Both the position numbers and the translations under genes were made by a program. Below are positions 1 to 7,759 of a stretch of 64,000 nt of DNA, in pieces. The notes beneath the pieces were generated by a model that saw only the letters and a program-made list of their open reading frames with translations, was not told the DNA's origin and did not search any database. The stretch comes from Pseudonocardia sediminis (GTDB taxonomy: Bacteria > Actinomycetota > Actinomycetes > Mycobacteriales > Pseudonocardiaceae). Position 1 is the stretch's first letter; each line of letters begins with the position of its first letter. The stretch is taken from NCBI RefSeq assembly GCF_004217185.1, contig NZ_SHKL01000001.1, positions 5,702,001-5,766,000 on the forward strand, written 5' to 3'.

Positions 1-989
1 CGGGTGGAGCCGAACGCGACGTAGAGCACGCGGGCGATGGCGCCGAACGCGGCGACCTTCGTGCAGGCCGCCATGAACGCCGTCACCGGCGTCGGGGCGC
101 CCTGGTAGACGTCCGGGGTCCAGGTGTGGAACGGCGCCACCGAGCCCTTGAACAGCAGCCCGACGAGCAGCAGTGCCAGACCGGCGAACAGCAGCGTGTC
201 CGAGCGGGTGCTGCCGGCCGTCGCGGCGGAGATCTCGGACAGGCGCACCGAGCCGGAGTAGCCGTAGAGCAGCGCGAGGCCGTAGAGGAAGAACGCCGAG
301 CCGAACGCCCCGAGCAGGAAGTACTTGACCGCCGCCTCCTGGGAGAGCAGGCGGCGACGGCGGGCGAGCCCGCACATCAGGTACAGCGGCAGCGAGAGCA
401 CCTCGAGCGCGATGAACATCGTCAGCAGGTCGTTCGCCGCGACGAAGGCCATCATCCCGCCGAGCGCGAACAGCACGAACGGGAACATCTCGGTCTGCAT
501 CGTCGGCGCCTGGCCGGGAAGCCCGTAGGACCGGTCCACGTGCTCGGACGACCCACCGGTGCCGCCACCGCCGCCGGCGGCTCCGACACGGCTCGCCGCA
601 CGCTCGGCCGCGGACGGGATGAACGCCCCGCCCGGCTCGACCGATCGGTCGGCGATCATCAGCAGGCTCGGGATCGCCAGCAGCAGCAGGGTGCCCCAGA
701 GGAACAGCGTCGGGTTGTCCACCGACAGCGACTCGCCGAGGGTCACCAGGGGCTGCGGTGAGCCGAGCGCGTACCCGGCCAGCGCGACCAGGGCCGCGAC
801 GATCACCAGCCCGGCCCAGGTGACCTGGACCGGCCAGCGCTGGTGCCGGGGCAGGAACGCCTCGATCAGCACCGAGATGCACGCACCGCCGAGGACCACC
901 AGCAGCGGCGCCACGGCGACGCCGTCGATCGCCGGGGCCGGGATCGCCTGCTGGGCGAGCACGGCCACCACATCGTTCGCCGCGTTCAT
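1..989 (-). CDS. nuoN: NADH-quinone oxidoreductase subunit N (3' end missing)
   Basis: This is the N-terminal part of the antiporter-like membrane subunit NuoN of complex I, which helps move protons across the membrane as quinone is reduced. The reading frame is open from the ATG at 989 to the window edge (about 329 residues; family members have roughly 480-550), so the C-terminus lies outside. The protein begins MNAANDVVAVLAQQAIPAPA and continues as a series of hydrophobic helices. The start overlaps the nuoM stop (ATGA at 986-989), which implies translational coupling. Its place at the end of the nuoA-N order supports the assignment. The truncation is caused by the window edge, not by a mutation. 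Confidence 0.93.
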   Translation of the reverse strand, partial: MNAANDVVAVLAQQAIPAPAIDGVAVAPLLVVLGGACISVLIEAFLPRHQRWPVQVTWAGLVIVAALVALAGYALGSPQPLVTLGESLSVDNPTLFLWGTLLLLAIPSLLMIADRSVEPGGAFIPSAAERAASRVGAAGGGGGTGGSSEHVDRSYGLPGQAPTMQTEMFPFVLFALGGMMAFVAANDLLTMFIALEVLSLPLYLMCGLARRRRLLSQEAAVKYFLLGAFGSAFFLYGLALLYGYSGSVRLSEISAATAGSTRSDTLLFAGLALLLVGLLFKGSVAPFHTWTPDVYQGAPTPVTAFMAACTKVAAFGAIARVLYVAFGST

Positions 990-2644
990 CGCGCTGTTCC
1001 TCCCACGGGCACCGGGTCGGCCAGGCCGACCTCCTGCATCGTCGCCGTCACCGACGGGTTGATCACGTCCAGCAGCGGCGCCGGGAAGAACCCGAGCACC
1101 ACGATCGCCACGATCAGCGGGGTCACCACCGCGATCTCACGCCGGCCCAGGTCCGGGAACCCGGTGCCGGCCCGCTTCGCCGCCACCCCCGGGTCGACCA
1201 TCGCGCCCGGGCCACCGGCCCCGGCCCCCTCCAGTACGCCGGTCACCGCGTCGCCGCGGACCGGGCCCTGCATCGTGCGCTGGTAGAACCAGAGCACGTA
1301 GAGGGCGGCGAAGATGATGCCCACGGTCGCGATGATGGTGAACACCGGCTCGTTCGGGAACGAGCCGATCAGCACCAGGAACTCGCTGACGAACGAGTTC
1401 GTGCCCGGCAGCGCCAGCGACGACATCCCGGCCACCAGCAGGCAGCCGGCCAGCAGCGGGGCCAGCTTGGCCACGCCGCCGTAGTCGGCGATCTTGCGCG
1501 ACCCGCCGCGGGTGATCAGCAGGCCGACCATCACGAAGAGCATGCCGGTGGAGAGGCCGTGGTTGACCATGTAGAGCGTCGCACCGGCGAAGGCCTGGCT
1601 GGAGAAGGCGAAGATCCCCAGCGCGATGAAGCCGAAGTGCGCGATCGAGGTGTAGGACACGAACCGGCTCATGTCGGTCTGCCCGACCGCGAGCAGCGCC
1701 GCGTAGAGGATGCCGACGACGGCCATCGTGAGCACCAGCGGTGCCAGCGTCTGGCTGGCCGCCGGGAACAGCGGCAGGCAGTAGCGCAGGAACCCGAAGG
1801 TCGCGACCTTGTCCAGCACGCCGACCAGCAGCACCGCGCCGACGATCGGGGCCTCGGCACCGGCGTCGGGCAGCCAGGTGTGGAACGGGAACAGCGGCGC
1901 CTTGATCGCGAAGGCGACGAAGAACCCGAGGAAGAGCCAGATCTGCGTCGACGTCGGCACGGACGCCGCCATCGCCTGCAGCTCGGCCCAGGTGAACGTG
2001 CCCTGTCCCAGCTGCTCGCCGCTGACCACGTAGAGCCCGATCAGCGAGGCCAGCATGATCAGGCCGCCGAGCAGCGAGTACAGGAAGAACTTGACCGCCG
2101 CGTACTGCCGGTTCGGGCCGCCGAAACGCCCGATCAAGAAGTACATCGGGATCAGCATCGCCTCGAAGAAGACGTAGAACAGGAACACGTCGGTCGCCGC
2201 GAACACCCCGACGAGCATCGCCTGGGTGGCCAGCAGCAGACCGAAGTAGCCGGACGCGGTCCGTCCCTCGGGGAGCTTCTCGGCCCAGGCGAACAGCATC
2301 AGGATCGGCACCAGGAACGCGGTCAGCGCGATCATCACCAGCGCGACGCCGTCGACGCCGAACGCGATGTGCGTGCCGAACGCGGGGATCCAGGTCGCGG
2401 AGAACTCGAGCTGGAACCGGGTCCCGGCGGCCGCGGCGGCGGTGTCGTACCCCGCCCACGCGACGACGACGAGCACGAGCTCGACCAGCGCGACGCCCAT
2501 CGCGACGCCCTTGGCCAGGGACACGTTGGCGCGCAGCGGGTACATCACCAGCGACCCGACGAGGGGGAGCAGCAGCAGGACGATCAGGAGGACGTTGCCC
2601 CCGGAGCCCGGGACGATCGGGGGAACTGCGACATCGGACTGCAT
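986..2644 (-). CDS. nuoM: NADH-quinone oxidoreductase subunit M
   Basis: A proton-translocating, antiporter-like subunit of complex I in the cytoplasmic membrane (552 residues). It is hydrophobic throughout, with about 14 predicted helices. Residues typical of the family can be read, including the segment FFEAMLIPMYFLIG with its conserved glutamate and the lysine/histidine-bearing FAIKAPLFPFHTWLPDAG. The ATG at 2644 shares one base with the nuoL stop (TGATG), so it is chosen over longer upstream extensions of the same frame, which lie inside nuoL. The stop overlaps the nuoN start. The C-terminal part contains a Gly/Ala-rich stretch (GVLEGAGAGGPGAMVDPG) that is probably a cytoplasmic loop. Confidence 0.95.
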   Translation of the reverse strand: MQSDVAVPPIVPGSGGNVLLIVLLLLPLVGSLVMYPLRANVSLAKGVAMGVALVELVLVVVAWAGYDTAAAAAGTRFQLEFSATWIPAFGTHIAFGVDGVALVMIALTAFLVPILMLFAWAEKLPEGRTASGYFGLLLATQAMLVGVFAATDVFLFYVFFEAMLIPMYFLIGRFGGPNRQYAAVKFFLYSLLGGLIMLASLIGLYVVSGEQLGQGTFTWAELQAMAASVPTSTQIWLFLGFFVAFAIKAPLFPFHTWLPDAGAEAPIVGAVLLVGVLDKVATFGFLRYCLPLFPAASQTLAPLVLTMAVVGILYAALLAVGQTDMSRFVSYTSIAHFGFIALGIFAFSSQAFAGATLYMVNHGLSTGMLFVMVGLLITRGGSRKIADYGGVAKLAPLLAGCLLVAGMSSLALPGTNSFVSEFLVLIGSFPNEPVFTIIATVGIIFAALYVLWFYQRTMQGPVRGDAVTGVLEGAGAGGPGAMVDPGVAAKRAGTGFPDLGRREIAVVTPLIVAIVVLGFFPAPLLDVINPSVTATMQEVGLADPVPVGGTAR

Positions 2645-4620
2645 CAGGCGAACCTCACAGCGAGCATGGCCGCGACGATCAGGACGCCGCCGCCCAGCAT
2701 GGACAGCGCGTAGGACCGTACGAAGCCGGTTTGCAGTCGTCGCAGCCGTCCGGAGCTTCCCCCGAGACCGGCCGCGATGCCGTTCACGGCGCCGTCGACG
2801 CCGCGGTTGTCGAAGTAGACGAGGATCCGGGTCAGCCAGATCCCGGGACGCTCGACGACGCTCGAGTTGATCGAGTTGGCGTAGAGGTCGGCGCGGGCGG
2901 CGCGGACCGGCAGCGAGACCCGCTCCGGACGCTCCACCGGGACCGGCTTGCGTCCCACGAACAGGTAGCCGGCCAGCACGCCGAGCGCGGAGAGCGCGAG
3001 GACCAGCCACGGCACGACCGCGTGCGGCAGCGCCCCGCCCTCGAGCTCGCGCAGCTCACCGAGCGTCGGGGCCAGCCACTCCGGGAGCACCCCGGAGAGC
3101 AGCGCACCGGCGCCGACCGAGCCGAACGCCAGCACGATCATCGGCACCGTCATCGACGCCGGGGACTCGTGCGGGTGGTAGGCCTCGCCGTTGTGCGCGG
3201 GGACCGTCCGCCACCGCTCCTCGCCGAAGAACGTCATGATCATCAGACGCGTCATGTAGAACGCGGTGAGACCGGCGGCCAGGGCCGCGGCCCAGCCGAA
3301 CACCCAGCCCTGCCAGCCCTCCTGGGCGAACGCGGCCTCGATGATCGCGTCCTTGGAGAAGTAGCCGGACAGGAACGGGAACCCGATCAGCGCCAGGTAG
3401 CCCAGACCGAACGTCACGAACGTGACCGGCATCTTGCGCCAGAGCCCGCCGAAGCGGCGCATGTCCACGTCGTCGTTCATCGCGTGCATCACCGAGCCGG
3501 CCCCGAGGAACAGCCCGGCCTTGAAGAAGCCGTGGGTGAGCAGGTGGAAGATGCCGAGCGCGTAACCGGCCGGGCCGAGCCCGACGGCCAGGATCATGTA
3601 GCCGATCTGGCTGACCGTCGAGTACGCGAGCACCTTCTTGATGTCGTCGTAGGCGCAGCCGATGATCGCCCCGATCAGGAGCGTCACCACACCGATCAGC
3701 GCGACGACCAGGCGTCCGGTCTCGGTGAGGTCGTAGATCGGGTTCGTGCGGGCGATCAGGTAGACGCCCGCGGTGACCATCGTCGCCGCGTGGATCAGGG
3801 CCGAGACCGGGGTCGGGCCCTCCATCGCGTCGGGCAGCCAGGACTGCAGCGGGAACTGGCCGGACTTGCCGCACGCACCGAGCAGCAGCAGCAAGGTGAT
3901 CGCCAGGACGGTCCCGCCCGGGACCTCGCCGATCCGGCCGAACACCTCGGTGTACTGGGTGGACCCCAGCTCCAGCCAGATCAGGAAGATCGCCAGCGCC
4001 AGCCCGACGTCGCCGACGCGGTTCATCAGGAACGCCTTCTTGGCGGCGGTCGCCGCGGCCGGGCGGTCCTGGTAGAAGCCGATCAGCAGGTAGGACGCCA
4101 GGCCGACGCCCTCCCAGCCCAGGTAGAGCAGCACGAAGTTGTTCGCCAGGACCAGCACCAGCATCGCCGCGACGAACAGGTTCAGCTGCGCGAAGAAGCG
4201 CCGCCGTCCCGGGTCGTGGCTCATGTAGCCGATCGAGTACAGGTGGATCAGCGAGCCGACGCCGGTGATCAGCAGCACGAACGTCAGCGACAGCGGGTCC
4301 AGCCGGAGTCCGAAGTCGACGTTCAGCGAGCCGGAGCCGATCCAGCTGTAGAGCGGCAGCTCACGGGTCCGGGCGTCCGGCGCCAGGCCGAGGGTCTCGA
4401 CGAAGACCAGCAGGCCGATGACGAACGACGCGACGACGGTCGCGAGCCCCAGCCAGTGGCCCCACCGGTCGGACCGGCGGCCGGTCACGAACAGGACCAG
4501 GGCACCGGCCGCGGGCAGCGCGAACAGCAGCCAGGCCAGGGACGCGGTTCCGGTCGCCTCGTCGACGGCCGGTTGCGCCTCCTGCGCGAGCGCGGAGAGC
4601 GCGGGGAGCGTGGTGATCAC
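2644..4620 (-). CDS. nuoL: NADH-quinone oxidoreductase subunit L
   Basis: The largest antiporter-like subunit of complex I (658 residues). It supplies the distal proton channel and, in known structures, the long lateral helix. The N-terminal region reads as membrane helices, followed by the conserved proton-channel segments LLLLGACGKSGQFPLQSWLP and DAMEGPTPVSALIHAATMVT. The length is normal for the family. The start is a GTG at 4620, preceded by AGGAGCG about 8 bases upstream, and lies 12 bp after the nuoK stop. The C-terminus ends in a hydrophobic helix. Confidence 0.95.
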   Translation of the reverse strand: MITTLPALSALAQEAQPAVDEATGTASLAWLLFALPAAGALVLFVTGRRSDRWGHWLGLATVVASFVIGLLVFVETLGLAPDARTRELPLYSWIGSGSLNVDFGLRLDPLSLTFVLLITGVGSLIHLYSIGYMSHDPGRRRFFAQLNLFVAAMLVLVLANNFVLLYLGWEGVGLASYLLIGFYQDRPAAATAAKKAFLMNRVGDVGLALAIFLIWLELGSTQYTEVFGRIGEVPGGTVLAITLLLLLGACGKSGQFPLQSWLPDAMEGPTPVSALIHAATMVTAGVYLIARTNPIYDLTETGRLVVALIGVVTLLIGAIIGCAYDDIKKVLAYSTVSQIGYMILAVGLGPAGYALGIFHLLTHGFFKAGLFLGAGSVMHAMNDDVDMRRFGGLWRKMPVTFVTFGLGYLALIGFPFLSGYFSKDAIIEAAFAQEGWQGWVFGWAAALAAGLTAFYMTRLMIMTFFGEERWRTVPAHNGEAYHPHESPASMTVPMIVLAFGSVGAGALLSGVLPEWLAPTLGELRELEGGALPHAVVPWLVLALSALGVLAGYLFVGRKPVPVERPERVSLPVRAARADLYANSINSSVVERPGIWLTRILVYFDNRGVDGAVNGIAAGLGGSSGRLRRLQTGFVRSYALSMLGGGVLIVAAMLAVRFA

Positions 4621-4632
4621 GAGGGAGCGCTC

Positions 4633-4932
4633 CTAGTACTTGAGCAGGTTCGCGTCGTCCACCGAGGAGGACTGACGGGTGCGGAAGATCGAGGTGATGA
4701 TGGCCAGGCCGACCACGACCTCGGCGGCGGCGACGACCATCACGAAGAACGCCATGACCTGCCCGTCGAGGGTCCCGTTGATCCGGGAGAACGTCACCAG
4801 GGTCAGGTTCACCGCGTTCAGCATCAGCTCGATGCACATGAACACGACGACGGCGTTGCGCCGGACCAGCACGCCCACGGCGCCGATCGAGAACAGCAGC
4901 GCGGAGAGCAGCAGGTAGTAGGTGGGGCTCAT
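4633..4932 (-). CDS. nuoK: NADH-quinone oxidoreductase subunit K
   Basis: A small membrane subunit of complex I with three transmembrane helices (99 residues, the normal family length). It carries conserved glutamates in the helices (CIELMLNAVNL and VVAAAEVVVGLAI) that form part of the central proton path. The start ATG overlaps the nuoJ stop in an ATGA at 4929-4932. The C-terminal tail (SSVDDANLLKY) is soluble and typical of actinobacterial NuoK. Confidence 0.96.
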   Translation of the reverse strand: MSPTYYLLLSALLFSIGAVGVLVRRNAVVVFMCIELMLNAVNLTLVTFSRINGTLDGQVMAFFVMVVAAAEVVVGLAIITSIFRTRQSSSVDDANLLKY

Positions 4933-5822
4933 CGGTCCTTCTCCGACCCGCTGTGGGAATCCTCGGGGGTCATGACGTCGCTCGGCTCACCGGCGTCGAT
5001 CGACCGGTCCGGCGACGAGCGCCCGGTCAGCGAGTGCGCGTCCGGGGTGGAGGTGTCGGGGACGTCCACCGCGACCGACTCGATGATGTCCGAGAGCGAC
5101 TCCGGGGCGATCGACCCGTCCGGCAGCAGGGCGGGCACGGCGACCGAGTTCGCGGTCGCGTAGACGCCCGGGCCGGGCAGCGGGGAGATCCGGGCGTGCT
5201 CGCCGCGCAGCCGCGCGACGACGGTCTGGCGCTGGGTGCGCTTGTCGTGGGTCGAGGACTGCGCGTGCGCCAGCACCATCGCCCCGAGCGCGGCGGTGAT
5301 CAGCAGCGCGGAGGTGAGCTCGAACGGGCCGAGGTAGACGGTGAAGATCAGCCGCCCGATCCCGCCCAGGTTGTTCGAGCCCAGGCCCGCGCCGGGGGCC
5401 GGCTGCACCGAGGTCAGCGCCCGGGCCAGGGCCGCGACCAGCAGCCCGGCCATGCCCAGGCCGAGGACGAGTGCCGCGACCCGCTGGCCGCGCAGCACCT
5501 CGACGACGGAGTCGCGGCTGTCGCGCCCGACCAGCATGAGCACGAACAGGAACAGCATCATCACGGCGCCGGTGTAGACGATGATCTGCGTGAACCCGAG
5601 GAACGGGGCCTGCTGGATCACGTAGAGGATCGCCAGCGAGAACATCGTCAGCGCCAGCAGCAGGGCGCAGTGCACGGCGTGCCGGGCGAAGACCATGCCC
5701 ACTGCCGCGGCCAGCGCGATCGGACCGAAGATCCAGAACGCGATGGCCTCACCGGTCGAGGTGAGGGCGTCGACCCCACCCTGGGCGAGGACCGCTCCGG
5801 TGGCGGCGGCGAGGGTGCTCAT
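4929..5822 (-). CDS. nuoJ: NADH-quinone oxidoreductase subunit J with long C-terminal tail
   Basis: A membrane subunit of complex I. The first 190 or so residues form five hydrophobic helices, including the conserved LYVIQQAPFLGFTQIIVYTG segment next to the NuoH/NuoK interface. The remaining 100 residues form a charged, serine/aspartate-rich tail that enterobacterial NuoJ (about 184 residues) lacks; the total is 297 residues. The tail is predicted to be disordered and cytoplasmic. It is overlapped at both ends by neighbours (ATGA with nuoI at 5819-5822 and with nuoK at 4929-4932). Confidence 0.95.
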   Translation of the reverse strand: MSTLAAATGAVLAQGGVDALTSTGEAIAFWIFGPIALAAAVGMVFARHAVHCALLLALTMFSLAILYVIQQAPFLGFTQIIVYTGAVMMLFLFVLMLVGRDSRDSVVEVLRGQRVAALVLGLGMAGLLVAALARALTSVQPAPGAGLGSNNLGGIGRLIFTVYLGPFELTSALLITAALGAMVLAHAQSSTHDKRTQRQTVVARLRGEHARISPLPGPGVYATANSVAVPALLPDGSIAPESLSDIIESVAVDVPDTSTPDAHSLTGRSSPDRSIDAGEPSDVMTPEDSHSGSEKDR

Positions 5823-6376
5823 CGGGCCTGCTCCCCCACCACGTCGCCCTGCGTCTCGTCGCCGCGTGCGGTCGCCCTGGCCAGGGTCGGGCCCTGGACG
5901 TAGTAGTCCTGCTCGTCGTCACCGAGCCGCATCGGGTGCGGCGGCTGCTCCATGCCCGGGAGCAGCGGGGCCATCAGCTGCTCCTTGGTGTAGATCAGGT
6001 CCTGCCGGTTGTCGTCGGCCAGCTCGTAGAAGTTGGTCATCGTCAGCGAGCGGGTCGGGCAGGCCTCGATGCACAGGCCACAGCCGATGCAACGCAGGTA
6101 GTTGATCTGGTAGATCGCGCCGTAGCGCTCACCGGGCGAGTACCGGGCCTCCTCGGTGTTGTTCCCGCCCTCGACGTAGATCGCGTCGGCCGGGCAGGCC
6201 CAGGCGCACAGCTCGCAGCCGACGCACTTCTCGAGCCCGTCCGGGTGCCGGTTGAGCTGGTGACGCCCGTGGTAGCGCGGCGCGGCCGGCGGGAAGTCCT
6301 CCGGGTACTCCTCGGTGACGACCTTCTTGAACATCGTCCCGAACGTGACGCCGAACCCCTTGAAGAAGTCGAACAT
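5819..6376 (-). CDS. nuoI: NADH-quinone oxidoreductase subunit I (two 4Fe-4S clusters)
   Basis: The peripheral-arm subunit of complex I that carries clusters N6a and N6b and passes electrons from NuoG towards NuoB (185 residues). Two complete CxxCxxCxxxCP motifs are visible: CVGCELCAWACP with cysteines at 51, 54, 57 and 61, and CIGCGLCIEACP with cysteines at 96, 99, 102 and 106. The N-terminal amphipathic segment (MFDFFKGFGVTFGTMFKK) is the usual membrane-surface helix. The start directly follows the nuoH stop on the transcript side, and the stop overlaps nuoJ. Confidence 0.97.
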   Translation of the reverse strand: MFDFFKGFGVTFGTMFKKVVTEEYPEDFPPAAPRYHGRHQLNRHPDGLEKCVGCELCAWACPADAIYVEGGNNTEEARYSPGERYGAIYQINYLRCIGCGLCIEACPTRSLTMTNFYELADDNRQDLIYTKEQLMAPLLPGMEQPPHPMRLGDDEQDYYVQGPTLARATARGDETQGDVVGEQAR

Positions 6377-7759
6377 CTACTCGCCCTCCTTTCCGCTCTC
6401 GCCCGCGATCGCGCCGGCCGTCTCACGGGTCCCGGTGGACCCGGTGCTCCCGGACGCGGCGACCGCACGCCGCCGTTTCGGCGGTGACGACGGGACCTTC
6501 AGGTCCAGTGGCGGCACCGGGTAGTCCGATGCCGGTTCGATCTCGGGCTCGACGCTCTTGCGGTCGGGGAGCATGAACGCCACCCCGATCACGACCAGCA
6601 CCAGGAACCCGATCAGCAGCAGCAGGAGCGTGTAGTTGTCGCCGCCGGTGTTGACGTAGGTGCGGATGCCGAACACGGCCACGATCCAGACCAGGCTCAG
6701 CGGGACCAGGACCTTCCAGCCCAGGCGCATGAACTGGTCGTAGCGCATGCGGGGCAGGGTGCCGCGCAGCCAGATGAAGATGAACAGGAAGAACAGCGTC
6801 TTCACCAGGAACGCCACGAACATGAGCCAGCCGTTGTCGTTGAACGACGACAGCGGCCACGGCCAGCGCCCACCGCCGAGGAACAGCGTGGTGGCCATCG
6901 CCGAGACGGTGACCATGTTGACGTACTCGGCCAGGAAGAACAGCGCGAACTTCAGCGACGAGTACTCGGTGTGGAACCCGCCGACCAGCTCGGACTCGGC
7001 CTCGGGGAGGTCGAACGGGGCACGGTTGGTCTCGCCGACCATCGAGATCACGAACACGACGAAGCTGGGCAGCAGCAGCCAGAAGTACCAGCCGCCGGCC
7101 TGTTTCTCGACGATGTCGGCGGTGGACATCGAGCCGGAGTAGAGCACCACGGCGACGATCGACAGGCCCAGCGCGATCTCGTAGGAGATCACCTGGGCGG
7201 CACTGCGCAGCGCGGCGAGCAGCGGGTACGGCGAGCCCGAGGACCAGCCGCCGAGCACGATCCCGTAGACGCCGATCGAGCTGCAGGCCAGGACCACGAG
7301 CACGCCGACCGGCAGGTCCACCAGCTGCAGCACGGTGGGCTCACCGAAGATCGAGACCTCGCCGCCGAACGGGATCACCGAGAACGCGACGAACGCCGGG
7401 ATCGTGGAGATCACCGGGGCGATGAAGTAGACCTTCTTGTCCGCGAGGACCGGGATGATCTCTTCCTTGAACGCCAGCTTCAGACCGTCGGCGAGGCTCT
7501 GCAGCCAGCCGTTCGGCCCGGTCCGGTTCGGGCCCGGACGGTGCTGCATTCGGCCGACGACCTTGCGCTCCCAGTTGATCATGAACAGGGTGAGCACGAC
7601 GCCGAGGCCGAACAGCACGACGACCTTGAGCAGCACCAGCCAGATCGGGTCGTCGGCCAGCAGCTGCTGGGTCCGGGTCAGCCCGGTCACCGGGTCCACC
7701 GGGATCTGCTGAGCCGGGAGCAGAGCGGCTCCCGCCTGCCGGAACACCTCGACGGTCAC
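6377..7759 (-). CDS. nuoH: NADH-quinone oxidoreductase subunit H
   Basis: A membrane subunit of complex I that lies at the quinone-binding cavity (460 residues). Conserved family segments are clear: MQHRPGPNRTGPNGWLQSLADG and the acidic loop GETNRAPFDLPEAESELVGG with its essential glutamates. The protein is longer than enterobacterial NuoH (about 325 residues) because of an extra C-terminal tail rich in proline, serine and basic residues, which is common in actinobacteria. The start is a GTG at 7759 that overlaps the nuoG stop (GTGA). Confidence 0.96.
   Translation of the reverse strand: MTVEVFRQAGAALLPAQQIPVDPVTGLTRTQQLLADDPIWLVLLKVVVLFGLGVVLTLFMINWERKVVGRMQHRPGPNRTGPNGWLQSLADGLKLAFKEEIIPVLADKKVYFIAPVISTIPAFVAFSVIPFGGEVSIFGEPTVLQLVDLPVGVLVVLACSSIGVYGIVLGGWSSGSPYPLLAALRSAAQVISYEIALGLSIVAVVLYSGSMSTADIVEKQAGGWYFWLLLPSFVVFVISMVGETNRAPFDLPEAESELVGGFHTEYSSLKFALFFLAEYVNMVTVSAMATTLFLGGGRWPWPLSSFNDNGWLMFVAFLVKTLFFLFIFIWLRGTLPRMRYDQFMRLGWKVLVPLSLVWIVAVFGIRTYVNTGGDNYTLLLLLIGFLVLVVIGVAFMLPDRKSVEPEIEPASDYPVPPLDLKVPSSPPKRRRAVAASGSTGSTGTRETAGAIAGESGKEGE

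Noticed and set aside
2731..5163. 810-residue open frame opposite nuoL/nuoK
   Set aside because: Shadow of the real genes; composition is Arg/Asp/Gln/His-rich low complexity without any domain.
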